Shown in pieces: positions 17,388-25,689 of a DNA stretch of 37,462 bases. The position numbers and the translations under genes were made by a program. Numbering within the stretch: the stretch's first letter is position 1; every line of letters begins with the position of its first letter. The notes under the pieces are model-generated. The model worked only from the letters and a program-made list of their open reading frames with translations. It searched no databases and had not been told where the DNA came from. The DNA is from Oscillospiraceae bacterium (GTDB lineage: Bacteria > Bacillota > Clostridia > Oscillospirales > Oscillospiraceae), in assembly GCA_017436785.1 (NCBI GenBank), contig JAFSCK010000052.1:1-37462 (forward strand), written 5' to 3'.

Positions 17388-17525
17388 GTAGGGGCGGTGT
17401 CCCCGACGCCCCGATCCAAAATCCGACCTCGATGGGCGGATTTTGGAAATCCATTCCGTGAAAGAAGGATTTTGCTCCATTGAGAAGCAAAATTTTTTCG
17501 GGGCGTCCGGGAGGCCGCCCCCTAC
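17388..17525. repeat. GC-rich 138-bp inverted-repeat element in the lexA leader
   Basis: The ends GTAGGGGCGG and CCGCCCCCTAC plus the adjoining GACGCCCCGA and TCGGGGCGTC form imperfect terminal inverted repeats of about 27 bp. Inside are two further hairpins, TCCAAAATCCG/CGGATTTTGGA and TTTTGCT/AGCAAAA. It has no coding content. It is a single copy in this window, so its repeated nature is inferred from its structure. Confidence 0.65.
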
Positions 17526-17555
17526 AGGGTCTCGTGAAACACTCATTTCCCTGCC

Positions 17556-17717
17556 TAATACTATTTCTTGATTAAATACTTTAATCAAGAAAACATTGCC
17601 ATCGGCACTGTCGATTCCGTTATTTTGGGAATAAAATAACGGAATCCCGTCTCATATGATTCTCATATCAAAAACTTCAATTCTACGAATTAAAGCTTTT
17701 AATTGAGAATCAGTATA
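17556..17717 (+). repeat. 162-bp MITE-like repeat, copy C
   Basis: Same orientation and length as copy A and nearly the same sequence as copy B. Its last base directly abuts or overlaps the lexA ribosome-binding site (AAGGAGG from 17717), so the element forms the whole proximal leader of lexA. Confidence 0.88.
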
Positions 17718-17730
17718 AGGAGGAATTTCC

Positions 17731-18306
17731 ATGCCCAGAACCAGCAACAAAGCAGAGCTTATTATGGATTATGTCAACCAATTCATTCAGGAGAATGGCT
17801 ATTCCCCCTCTGTCCGGGAGATCGGTGCGGCGGTGGGACTTCGGTCCACTGCCTCCGTCAGCTACCATCTGCAGGCGCTGCAGGATAAGGGCCTGCTCCA
17901 ATCCCCCGGTGCCAAGGGCCGCAAGCGGGCACTGGTCACTGGTGTGCGCCCCGGCCAAATCCCGGTGGTGGGTCTGGTGACGGCAGGTATGCCCATTCTG
18001 GCGGTGGAAAATCAGGAGGGCACCATCCCTTGGGCAGAAAGCGGCTGCTTCGCCCTGCGGGTCCGGGGCGACAGTATGATAAACGCCGGCATTCTGGATG
18101 GCGACAAGGTGGTGGTCCGGCCCCAGCAGAGCGCTGACAATGGCCAGATCGTGGTGGCACGGATCGACGACGAAGCCACCGTCAAACGGCTGCTGCGGAA
18201 AAACGGTGAGATCTGGCTCATGCCGGAAAACGAGAACTATCCCCCCATCGACGGCACCTATGCAGAGATCCTCGGCGTGGTCCGGGGCGTGGTCCGGGAA
18301 TATTGA
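17731..18306 (+). CDS. lexA: LexA repressor (SOS regulator)
   Basis: 191 residues; AAGGAGG lies seven bases before ATG 17731. The winged helix-turn-helix spans about 1-65 (YSPSVREIGAAVGLRSTASVSYHLQAL in two blocks). The self-cleavage bond is A85-G86 in VTAGMP, and the catalytic dyad is S115 in GDSM and K152 in ATVKRL, so RecA-stimulated autocleavage should work. It represses DNA-damage genes. A start-proximal promoter is absent because two repeat elements occupy the leader; the nearest candidate promoter is at 17345-17353. No other SOS gene is visible in the window. Confidence 0.97.
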   Translation: MPRTSNKAELIMDYVNQFIQENGYSPSVREIGAAVGLRSTASVSYHLQALQDKGLLQSPGAKGRKRALVTGVRPGQIPVVGLVTAGMPILAVENQEGTIPWAESGCFALRVRGDSMINAGILDGDKVVVRPQQSADNGQIVVARIDDEATVKRLLRKNGEIWLMPENENYPPIDGTYAEILGVVRGVVREY

Positions 18307-18390
18307 ATCGCGGAAGCCACTGACACCAGAATGCGAAGAAGTCCTGTCCCGTCTTGTGTAAATCGTAATTTATTCGCACTGGCACGGAAG

Positions 18391-18436
18391 TGCCCAAAGC
18401 CTTCCCCCGGGGGAAGCCTTGGCGATTCCACGCCGG
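18391..18436. repeat. GC-rich palindromic intergenic segment
   Basis: The 209-base gap between lexA and the LacI terminator holds no gene. It contains a perfect 16-bp palindrome CTTCCCCCGGGGGAAG (18401-18416) embedded in a REP-like context (GGCACGGAAGTGCC just before it is also self-complementary). It may be a degraded interspersed repeat; only one copy is in view. Confidence 0.4.
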
Positions 18437-18474
18437 CACGTTAAATTCCCATTGGGCAATGTCTTTATCTGCGA

Positions 18475-18511
18475 AAAAGCTCCCATCCTTTTTTGAAGGA
18501 CGGGAGCTTTT
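18475..18511. terminator. Bidirectional terminator between lexA and lacI-family gene
   Basis: Stem AAAAGCTCCC-TCC (from 18475) with GGA-GGGAGCTTTT (to 18511), one mismatch, A and T tracts on both sides. It starts four bases after the LacI-family stop on the minus strand. Confidence 0.85.
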
Positions 18512-18515
18512 GCCA

Positions 18516-19526
18516 TTATTCAGCCTTAATCTCCTTCACGGAAGAGCCCTCCAGCAGGCCGCCGGGGACCAGGATCCGGGCGGGCTGGGTGATCTTGGGG
18601 TGTTCGATGAGCTGGATCAACCTTTCGGCAGCGATGCGGCCCAAATGCTGCGCATTCTGACTGTAAGTGGTCAGCCGCAGAAGTCTTGCCAGATGGATGC
18701 CATCGTAGCCCACAGCGGAGATATCCTCGGGGATCCGCAGTCCCGCCTCGGTGATGGCATTCAGGCCGCCGATATAAGAATAGTCATCGGGGAAGATGAT
18801 GCAGGTGGGCCGGTCCGGCAAGGCCAGCAGCTCCCGGGTGGCTTCGGCGCACCGGTTGGGATCGTGGTAGACGCATTCCCGGATGTATTCCTCCGGGATC
18901 TTCAGGCCCAGCTTTTCGCATGCCTGCCGGAAGCCTGTAAGGCGGTTATGGGTAACGGTGGTCTTCTCTCCATGGAGGAAGGCGATCTTTCGGTGGCCCT
19001 TCTGATAGACATAATGCACCAGCGTTTCCAGTCCGCTGGTATTGTCGGACATTACCGCCAAACGGTTGCTGAACGCATGGTCAATGGTCACCATGGGCAG
19101 CCGGCTTTCTGCCAGCTCCTGAACCTGTGGGTCATTAAAATCAATGCAGGCAACCACTACGCCATCCACGCCCCGGTAGAGGCAGTGCTGCAAATAGCTG
19201 GTGGGCCGTCCGCCTACATTGTGGTTGATAAAGGTGATGTCGTAGCCATGATTTTCCGCTTCCACCTTAAAGCTTTCCAGCAAGGAGGAAAAATATTCAT
19301 GATCCAGACCGCTGCGGCGCTCGTCTACAAGCAGCACACCCAAATTATAGGTACGGTTGGTCTTCAGGGCTCTGGCAGCAGCGTTGGTCATGTAGCCCAT
19401 TTCCTTTGCCGTCTGCTCAATGCGGCTGCGGGTCTCTTCTCCGATGTCCGGCTGACCGTTCAGGGCCTTACTGACCGTGGCTACGGATACGCCGCACCTC
19501 TGGGCGATGTCTTTCATGGATACCAT
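18516..19526 (-). CDS. LacI/GalR-family transcriptional regulator
   Basis: 336 residues from ATG 19526, with GAGG eight bases upstream; an in-frame TTG six bases earlier is too close to the GAGG. The N-terminal helix-turn-helix is typical (MKDIAQRCGVSVATVSKALNG), followed by the hinge and a periplasmic-binding-protein-like sensor domain (about 60-335). The ligand cannot be read, but family members sense sugars. It is monocistronic with its own promoter and a perfect ATCGAT-centred palindrome over the start of transcription, so autoregulation is likely. Its targets in this window are not evident; the beta-glucoside operon promoter lies outside. Confidence 0.92.
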   Translation of the reverse strand: MVSMKDIAQRCGVSVATVSKALNGQPDIGEETRSRIEQTAKEMGYMTNAAARALKTNRTYNLGVLLVDERRSGLDHEYFSSLLESFKVEAENHGYDITFINHNVGGRPTSYLQHCLYRGVDGVVVACIDFNDPQVQELAESRLPMVTIDHAFSNRLAVMSDNTSGLETLVHYVYQKGHRKIAFLHGEKTTVTHNRLTGFRQACEKLGLKIPEEYIRECVYHDPNRCAEATRELLALPDRPTCIIFPDDYSYIGGLNAITEAGLRIPEDISAVGYDGIHLARLLRLTTYSQNAQHLGRIAAERLIQLIEHPKITQPARILVPGGLLEGSSVKEIKAE

Positions 19527-19554
19527 AGGCAATTCCTCATTTTCACAGGATTCT

Positions 19555-19602
19555 TAATCGATTACGCACCTTCAATATATCCTGCTTTTTGAAAAATAGC
19601 AA
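19555..19602 (-). promoter_or_regulatory. lacI-family promoter with overlapping operator
   Basis: On the minus strand TTGCTA (19602-19597), 17 bases, TATATT (19579-19574), followed by the palindrome TAATCGATTA (19555-19564) about ten bases downstream of the -10 box. A central CG inside an A/T-flanked palindrome is the usual LacI-family operator form. Confidence 0.72.
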
Positions 19603-19702
19603 GAATTTTTTGTATCCCCACAGCAACACACCGGAATTTTGGCAAAGGTGTACATTGCCTCTGCGGATAATTAGCGAAATTGTATACTTGTGTACCAAAT
19701 AA

Positions 19703-19735
19703 ATGCAGCCCTCCCATGATCCGGGAGGGCCGCAT
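19703..19735 (-). terminator. Terminator of the polysaccharide operon
   Basis: Stem ATGCGGCCCTCCC/GGGAGGGCTGCAT on the minus strand (one mismatch/wobble) followed by TTATTT, seven bases after the radical SAM stop codon. Confidence 0.82.
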
Positions 19736-19742
19736 GAAACCT

Positions 19743-20930
19743 TTAGGCTTTCTTCATCTGTTCGGCAATGTCCGCATCTACGATCTCTTCGCCGGTTTTG
19801 TCCGCCAGCTGCTCCCGGGAGCGCTGGGACAGGCCGTCGTTGACGATGGCATGGAGGTCGCAGGTGCTGCAGCGGTCCAGCGCTTCCTTGGTGACTTTGC
19901 CATCCCGGTAGTCCCGGACGATCTTATTCTCGTACATGGAATACTTCTTCTTTTTAAAGAACCGCAGGAACTTATGCCGGATGACCCACAAAGCGGGCAC
20001 CCAGATGTACTTGTGCATGGCGGGAGAAACAGAGCCGATCATCCAGCAGTTGCGGTCGCAGTGACGGACCTTGGCCCGGACCGTCTCGGCTTCCTTGCTG
20101 TTCCATAGCTCCTCCCAGCTCTGCCGGTTCAGATTGCCCATGACCTCCTTCTCCTTGGTGCCGTTGCAGGGCATCACATCGCCGTAGGGGTCGATGAAGA
20201 AGGTATCGAAGCTCATGTCGCAGGGCAGCAGCCGCTTCTGAGAATAGATATAGTTGATGAGGCCGTGGTTGAAGTAGGCCCGGAACCACTTCTTGGGGCT
20301 GTTGGAACTCAGCAGCTCGTTGATGAGGTTCTCAAATTCCTGCGCAACCATAGGACGGTCGTGGATGATGTTCTTGGCCTCCACAAAGTAGAAGGAGTTA
20401 TGCAGGGAGGCGGTCGCAAATTCCATGCCCATCTCATCGGAGATCTTATACAGGGGCACCAGATCCTTGCAGTTGCAGTCCTGCACGGTCATACCGAAAC
20501 CCACGTCCTTCATACCCATGGCCACCAGCTTCTGCAGGGTGGTGTAGCCCCGGTTGTAGCCGTCCTCCAGACCGCGGATGGCATTGTTGGTGGCTTCCAG
20601 ACCCTCGATGGAGATACGGATGCCAATATCCGGAAATTCCTTGCACAGGTCCACGATCCGGTCGGTGAAGAAGCCGTTGGTAGAGATGACGATGCGGTCA
20701 CTTTTCTTTTTCAGCTCCCGGACGATCTCCTTCAGGTCTTCCCGAATGAAGGGCTCGCCGCCGGTGATATTGGTAAAATACATGGGCGGCAGCTTTCGGA
20801 TGGTTTCCAGAGAGATCTCCTCCTCCGGGCGGGAGGGGGCCTTATAGCGGTTACACATGTTGCACCGGGCATTGCAGCGGTAGGTGACGATCACCGTACC
20901 ATTCAGCTTTTTTTCATTTTTCTGATTCAT
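19743..20930 (-). CDS. Radical SAM protein with SPASM-like C-terminal cysteines
   Basis: 395 residues; GAGGAG lies seven bases before ATG 20930. The radical SAM CxxxCxxC is CNARCNMC near residue 19, with the SAM-binding GGEP (NITGGEPFIRED) and ISTNG following. The C-terminal half has the cysteine pattern of SPASM-type proteins (LPCDMSF, VMPCNG, RHCDRNCW) and an additional CSTC near the end, so one or two auxiliary Fe-S clusters are expected. A short hydrophobic stretch (KYIWVPALWVIRHKFLRFF) separates the two cysteine groups. It is the last gene of the polysaccharide operon, sixteen bases after a glycosyltransferase. Its substrate is unknown; modification of the glycan or its carrier is an inference from position, and no peptide substrate gene is visible. 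Confidence 0.88.
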   Translation of the reverse strand: MNQKNEKKLNGTVIVTYRCNARCNMCNRYKAPSRPEEEISLETIRKLPPMYFTNITGGEPFIREDLKEIVRELKKKSDRIVISTNGFFTDRIVDLCKEFPDIGIRISIEGLEATNNAIRGLEDGYNRGYTTLQKLVAMGMKDVGFGMTVQDCNCKDLVPLYKISDEMGMEFATASLHNSFYFVEAKNIIHDRPMVAQEFENLINELLSSNSPKKWFRAYFNHGLINYIYSQKRLLPCDMSFDTFFIDPYGDVMPCNGTKEKEVMGNLNRQSWEELWNSKEAETVRAKVRHCDRNCWMIGSVSPAMHKYIWVPALWVIRHKFLRFFKKKKYSMYENKIVRDYRDGKVTKEALDRCSTCDLHAIVNDGLSQRSREQLADKTGEEIVDADIAEQMKKA

Positions 20931-20945
20931 GGGGCTTCTCCTCTT

Positions 20946-22154
20946 TCACATGGTTCCTTCATAGATCTTCATGAGCTTTTCGCAGTATTCCTCCAGCGTG
21001 TCAAACTGGATCTGCTGGCAGTTATCTGCATAGCGCCGGGTCACTTCGGGATTTTCCCAGAGATACTGAATTTTTTCCCGCAGGGCCTGTTCGTCGGCAC
21101 TGGCAAACAGCTCTCCGGTCCTGCCGGGCTGGATCAGCTCCGGAATGCCGCCGATGTAGGCGCCCAGCACCGGTGTTCCATACATCTGGCTCTCCATGAC
21201 GGAGAAGGGGCAGTTTTCGTACCATTCCGAGGGGTAGATGCTGAAACGGGCCTCCCGGATCAGGGTTTCCAGCGCTTCGCCGGACTGGAAGCCTACGTTT
21301 TGAATATTGGGTACGGAAGTCAATTCCTCTGCCAGAGGACCGGTGCCGGCAAAGACAAAGGAGATCTGGGGCAAGGAACGGCAGACCTTCAGCAGCGTGC
21401 CGATGCCCTTTTCCTCAGAGAAGCGGCCAAAGTAGAGGACATAGTCCTTCTTCTCCGTCTTCTTCCACGGCACCCGGTTGATGAAGTTATGCAGGGCGAT
21501 GGTTTTGCCTGCAAACAGGGGGTTGGTATCCATTTTGGACTTCATAAAGTGGGAGCAGCAGATGATGGCATCGATGTGCCGGTAGACCTTGTTAGCCTTC
21601 CAGAAATAGGCCTCCGTCATGCCGATGAGGCTCTTTGCCTTAGAGCCGTGGATGCAGCTGCCCTTGAGGCAGTTTGCAAATTTGCCGCCCACACATTTTT
21701 CGCAATTTTCGTGGGTGTTGGGATTGCTCATCATGTGATTGGGGCATACCAGTTGGTAATCGTGGGCCGTGAAAACGATGCGGCACCGCGTTCCCACTTC
21801 CCTTTCCCACTTGCGGACCTCCAGAATCACAGAGGGGGTCAGCTGATAGTTGAAATTATTCAAATGCACCACATCAGGGCCAAAATCCTCCAGCACCTGA
21901 CGGATCTTTTTTCTTGCTTCGGTGGAGTAGATGGTCTTCAGAGGATAGGTCAGCTTGGAGAGCTTGGACCCACCGTGAAAATCCATGTTGGAGGTATAGG
22001 CCTCCACCCGGTTGCCCACACAGCGCTTGGGGTGCTCCATGCCGAAATACTGGACCTGATGGCCCTGTTCCTTCAGATAGGCACCCAGCCGGAAAATGTA
22101 GGTTTCCGAACCGCCGTTGGGGTGCAGAAACTTGTTTACCATTAAAATCTTCAT
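20946..22154 (-). CDS. Glycosyltransferase family 4
   Basis: 402 residues. ATG 22154 overlaps the previous stop as ATGA, and GGGAG precedes it, so it is preferred over an in-frame GTG at 22166. The GT-B fold is clear: an N-terminal acceptor domain with the glycine loop PNGGSETY, and a C-terminal donor domain with FGRFSEEKGI and the nucleotide-sugar segment ECP-type region YENCPFSVMESQMYGTPVLG. A cysteine-rich stretch (CPNHM, CEKC, NCLKGSC) at about 135-170 is a feature of a subgroup of these enzymes and may bind metal. It adds a sugar to the lipid-linked repeat unit at the inner face of the membrane. Donor and linkage cannot be predicted. Confidence 0.9.
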   Translation of the reverse strand: MKILMVNKFLHPNGGSETYIFRLGAYLKEQGHQVQYFGMEHPKRCVGNRVEAYTSNMDFHGGSKLSKLTYPLKTIYSTEARKKIRQVLEDFGPDVVHLNNFNYQLTPSVILEVRKWEREVGTRCRIVFTAHDYQLVCPNHMMSNPNTHENCEKCVGGKFANCLKGSCIHGSKAKSLIGMTEAYFWKANKVYRHIDAIICCSHFMKSKMDTNPLFAGKTIALHNFINRVPWKKTEKKDYVLYFGRFSEEKGIGTLLKVCRSLPQISFVFAGTGPLAEELTSVPNIQNVGFQSGEALETLIREARFSIYPSEWYENCPFSVMESQMYGTPVLGAYIGGIPELIQPGRTGELFASADEQALREKIQYLWENPEVTRRYADNCQQIQFDTLEEYCEKLMKIYEGTM

Positions 22155-23302
22155 ACGCGGCTGCACTCCCTGTTATCATATAGGTCCAGTGTCCGGTCTA
22201 CGATGGTTTCCCATTGGAATCTGTCGCAAATGTAGTCCGCAGCCCCGGCCTTGTATTGGGCTACGGCTTCAGGGCTGTCGCACAAGCCCTGCAAGGTATC
22301 CCGCAGCGCCTGTACATTGCCTGCGGGGAAGGAAATGGCCTTGTCCTCCACCGCCTCGGTGCATTCGCTGATGTCGGAGGTCAGGCAGCAATTTCCGTAG
22401 CTCATAGCCTCCAGCAGGCTCAAGGGCATCCCCTCCACATCAGAGGGAAGGGTGTAGATATAGGCATTGCTGTACAGCTCTTCCAGCAGCTGTCCTTGCA
22501 CGAAGCCGGTAAAGAGGATCCGGTCATCACCTTCGGCCATGGCCCGCAGCTCCTGGAAGAACGCGTCGGTGTCGCTGGAGCCGCCGGCGATCACCAGTTT
22601 TTTATCGGTCTTCACCTGCCGGAAGGCAGAAACCAGATACCGCAGGCCCTTTTCCGGCACGATCCGGCCAAGGAAAAGGATGTATTCGTCCTTTTTCAGA
22701 CCATATTTTTCCGTAATCAGGGAGGCCTGTGCGATCTGCGGTCTGGTGACACCGTTGGGGATGAAGACGGTTTCCCGGCCATAGGTGCTGCGGAAGTATT
22801 CCTGAACGCCTTTGCTCAGGACGATGATCTCGTCCGCCCAGCGGACGGCAACTTTTTCTCCGAAGAGGATGTAGGCCCGGGCAAATTTGCCCCATTTGGG
22901 CCGCTGATGGTCCAGACCGTGGACAGTGGCAATGCACCGCTTGCCGAATAGCTTCGGCAGCCACAGCATGGCGCAGGGACCCTCGGCATGGAAATGTACC
23001 GTGTCGAAGCCGCCGAACAGGGTCCGGAAAGCACCGGTGACAGAGGCGGTCATGGCTTCGACGCCCCGGTAATTCAGGGCAAAGACCGTTTCCAGCTTTA
23101 CGCCCTTAAATTCCTTTCTGGGGCCGGTATCAAATTCCTTACCGCTGACATGGTGTCCCTTTCGGTTGAGGCAGGTCACTTGATGGCCCCGGGCGGCCAT
23201 CCGGGTGCTGAGCTCCTCTACCACGATCTCGACTCCGCCCTCCCGGGAGGGGATCCGCTTGTGGCCCAGCATGACAATGTTCCGCTTTTTCTCCGCATTC
23301 AC
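22151..23302 (-). CDS. Glycosyltransferase family 4 with DUF1972-type N-terminus
   Basis: 383 residues. The start is GTG 23302, with GAAGGA six bases upstream; no in-frame ATG lies nearby. The N-terminus MLGHKRIPSREGGVEIVVEE matches the DUF1972-type acceptor domain found in rhamnosyl- and galactosyltransferases of capsule loci. The donor domain contains LGRIVPEKGL and SDVEGMPLSLLEAMSYG. It is cytoplasmic or peripheral to the membrane. The stop overlaps the next start by four bases, giving translational coupling with the second GT4. It acts with the neighbouring transferases in building the repeat unit. Confidence 0.9.
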   Translation of the reverse strand: MNAEKKRNIVMLGHKRIPSREGGVEIVVEELSTRMAARGHQVTCLNRKGHHVSGKEFDTGPRKEFKGVKLETVFALNYRGVEAMTASVTGAFRTLFGGFDTVHFHAEGPCAMLWLPKLFGKRCIATVHGLDHQRPKWGKFARAYILFGEKVAVRWADEIIVLSKGVQEYFRSTYGRETVFIPNGVTRPQIAQASLITEKYGLKKDEYILFLGRIVPEKGLRYLVSAFRQVKTDKKLVIAGGSSDTDAFFQELRAMAEGDDRILFTGFVQGQLLEELYSNAYIYTLPSDVEGMPLSLLEAMSYGNCCLTSDISECTEAVEDKAISFPAGNVQALRDTLQGLCDSPEAVAQYKAGAADYICDRFQWETIVDRTLDLYDNRECSRV

Positions 23303-23337
23303 AGCAATTCCTTCTTTCCTATCTCCGGGGCCGGGCC

Positions 23338-24390
23338 TTAAAAACGGATGCCCAGCTTACATTGCAGGCGGTAGACCTGCGCGTACCAGATGATCTTCCA
23401 GACGTTCTTCTGCTCATAGGCCTTAAAGACCTTCCGGTAGAAGCCGGTGATCTCCATTTTACTTGTGTCGATACCGGCGGTGATCTTTTTGGCATCCTCA
23501 TTTTGGAAGCAGAACTCCAGATTTTTCCGGCTTCTGCCAGCGAAAATGTCGTTGAGCTTGCCCACATATTTCAGTGAGCCGGTCATGAGAATGACATACA
23601 GCCGATGGTACATCAGCTGCACCACCATATCCTCCCGGCCCTTTTTTCTCAGGATCTCGGTGAGGTAATCGTACATCCAGACGTATTTTTTGAAGTAGGT
23701 GGGGCTGATCTCAGAGATCATGGACGCAGGGCGCCAGCGGTAGTGGTAGAAGCAGCGCTCCTGATACAGCTCTACGCTCTTGGCATCGATGATGCAGGGA
23801 TAGGTGCAGGCCATGTCCTCGCCCAGAGAGATCTTTTCGTCAATGGGCTCCAGATTGGTCATCAACAGCTCCCGCTTGAACCACTTGTTCCAAACCACAG
23901 GGAAAATGCCGGGCTTGTACAGCTCGCCGGAGTAGATCATCTTCTGGCGCAGCTGTTCTAAGTCCTCGCCCTCGTAATAGCCGGGAGCTTGGACCGTAAA
24001 GTAGCGGGTAACATCGCCCTTCCGGTCATAGAAGAAGTCGGTGATGATGACATCTGCCCCCCGGGCATCCGCCAGTGCCTTCATGGTGGCGTACATCTCC
24101 TCATCGATCCAGTCATCGCTGTCAACGAAGGTGATGTACTGGCCCTGCGCGATCCGGGCACCTGCCTTTCGGGCGCTGACCAGACCGCCGTTGGGTTTAT
24201 GGATCACACGAATGCGGTCATCCTTTGCTGCGTAGGTATCACAAATCTCCGGACACTTGTCCGGAGATCCGTCATCCACCAAAATCAGCTCCAAATCCCG
24301 GAAGGTCTGGGCAAGGATACTTTCAATACACTGCGCAAGATAAGGCTCTACCTTATAAATGGGAACGACTACGCTTAAATAGGGCTTCAT
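23338..24390 (-). CDS. Glycosyltransferase family 2
   Basis: 350 residues. ATG 24390 overlaps the polymerase stop (ATGA). The GT-A fold is shown by LSVVVPIYKVEPYL at the N-terminus, ILVDDGSPD, and the metal-binding DxD in FVDSDDW near residue 93. The family is that of WcaA/EpsJ-like transferases that add hexoses to polyprenyl-linked intermediates. The C-terminal third is helical and basic and lacks membrane helices. It is the first of three transferases in the operon. Confidence 0.92.
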   Translation of the reverse strand: MKPYLSVVVPIYKVEPYLAQCIESILAQTFRDLELILVDDGSPDKCPEICDTYAAKDDRIRVIHKPNGGLVSARKAGARIAQGQYITFVDSDDWIDEEMYATMKALADARGADVIITDFFYDRKGDVTRYFTVQAPGYYEGEDLEQLRQKMIYSGELYKPGIFPVVWNKWFKRELLMTNLEPIDEKISLGEDMACTYPCIIDAKSVELYQERCFYHYRWRPASMISEISPTYFKKYVWMYDYLTEILRKKGREDMVVQLMYHRLYVILMTGSLKYVGKLNDIFAGRSRKNLEFCFQNEDAKKITAGIDTSKMEITGFYRKVFKAYEQKNVWKIIWYAQVYRLQCKLGIRF

Positions 24391-25646
24391 AATTCTGCCT
24401 CCCGAATCGTTTCTTGGTCAATAAATTCTGCTGCGCAGGAAAGGATCACAGTGAACAGCGCGGTATTCAGGTAGAAGTAGCTGTAGGTATTGTCCGTTAA
24501 GTAAGTAAAGTAGCAGTACAGCAGGGCGCTGAAGGTCATCAAGGCACACTGCGCGCCCCGCTTCCGGCAGAAATGCCGGACCCGGAAGAAGAAATTGCTG
24601 AACAGCCACACCAGATATCCCCAGAAGCCCAGCTCCACATACAGTTCCAGGAAAATGTTGTGCAGGCGGCGGATCTGGGTCAGCTTCTGAATTTCCTCAG
24701 AAGCAAGCCACTCCACGGTATAACCGAGGCCGAAGCCTTTAAACAGGGGGGAGAAGCTGTAGTATTCGTCGATCAGGTGGATCAGGGTGATACGGCCCAT
24801 GGTGTCGATGTTATAGCGCTGGGCCAGATATTCATATACGCCGGTCTTAATAGCCAGGATGTAGAGCAGGGCGAAGCCGATCAGTCCCAGCGATAGGAAT
24901 TGCAGCAGCCGCTTTCTGCTGTCCTCTTTGAAGAACCGGCACAGCAGTACCACCACCAGTGCCACGGCGATGCCTGCCAGCGCAATACGCTTCAGGCCCA
25001 CGGCGAAGAAGAAGCAGGCCGCCAGCAGATACCAGCCCCGGTGGGGCACCGGCCGGTTCTTGATGAGGTAATACAGCAGATACAAGCCAATGGCAAAGGT
25101 CAGGTCATTGACCTCCACGGCTACCATGGTGCCGCCGGATACCATACCAAAGCTGCGGACCAGCGTCCACAGGTCCTTCAGGAAGACCCCGATACCATGG
25201 ACCAGAATGTGCCTGTTGATCAGGATCAGCAGATTGGCAGCGATCATGGCACCAAACTGCAGTCCCACGGCTTTTCTGCCGAAGACCAGCACCACACACA
25301 GCGACAGCATCAGCGAAAGCAGCTGGTACAGCACATCGGACAGGCCGGTGCTGATGACATCGGAGGAGACCCGGTGGAAGACCCACAGCACCATGGATAC
25401 CAGCAGGGTCAGCAAGGCAGGCACGCTCAGAGTCAGGGCGTCCTTGCCCAGCTGTCCCAGCATTCCCACGTTGGGTCTTGCCAGAAATCCGAAGACGCAC
25501 AGGAAGAGGATCCCCAGTGCAAGGGCATATTTGGTCATCAGGTTGAAGCTGCCCAGAGGGATCACCTCTTCGGACAGGTAGAACATTGCGGTGGAAAGTG
25601 CAAAGACGAGAAGCATCAGCACTTTATTCTCTTTTCTTACTTCCAT
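24387..25646 (-). CDS. Wzy-like polysaccharide polymerase, O-antigen ligase-type membrane protein
   Basis: 419 residues. ATG 25646 is chosen because GAGAGG lies seven bases before it; the frame extends to an upstream TTG without a ribosome-binding site. About ten to eleven hydrophobic segments run through the protein, with a larger outside loop of roughly 70 residues at about 275-345 that contains RITLIHLIDEYYSFSPLFKGFGLGYT and RRLHNIFLELYVELGFWG. The latter matches the HN-x-xLE/Y-x-ELG signature of Wzy_C/O-antigen ligase proteins. It would join repeat units at the outer face of the membrane. Position next to two Wzz-like proteins supports polymerase over ligase. Confidence 0.85.
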   Translation of the reverse strand: MEVRKENKVLMLLVFALSTAMFYLSEEVIPLGSFNLMTKYALALGILFLCVFGFLARPNVGMLGQLGKDALTLSVPALLTLLVSMVLWVFHRVSSDVISTGLSDVLYQLLSLMLSLCVVLVFGRKAVGLQFGAMIAANLLILINRHILVHGIGVFLKDLWTLVRSFGMVSGGTMVAVEVNDLTFAIGLYLLYYLIKNRPVPHRGWYLLAACFFFAVGLKRIALAGIAVALVVVLLCRFFKEDSRKRLLQFLSLGLIGFALLYILAIKTGVYEYLAQRYNIDTMGRITLIHLIDEYYSFSPLFKGFGLGYTVEWLASEEIQKLTQIRRLHNIFLELYVELGFWGYLVWLFSNFFFRVRHFCRKRGAQCALMTFSALLYCYFTYLTDNTYSYFYLNTALFTVILSCAAEFIDQETIREAEL

Positions 25647-25689
25647 GCTGACACCTCTCTTTCCTTTGCATGGCAATTATAATAGAAGA

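Noticed and set aside
17151-17588. Minus-strand frame of 145 codons crossing the lexA leader
   Set aside because: It runs through two repeat elements and overlaps the ferritin-like gene in another frame; no ribosome-binding site.
12261-17717. CRISPR array from the repeated 162-bp units
   Set aside because: Only three copies, far longer than CRISPR repeats, in both orientations, separated by genes, and no cas genes.
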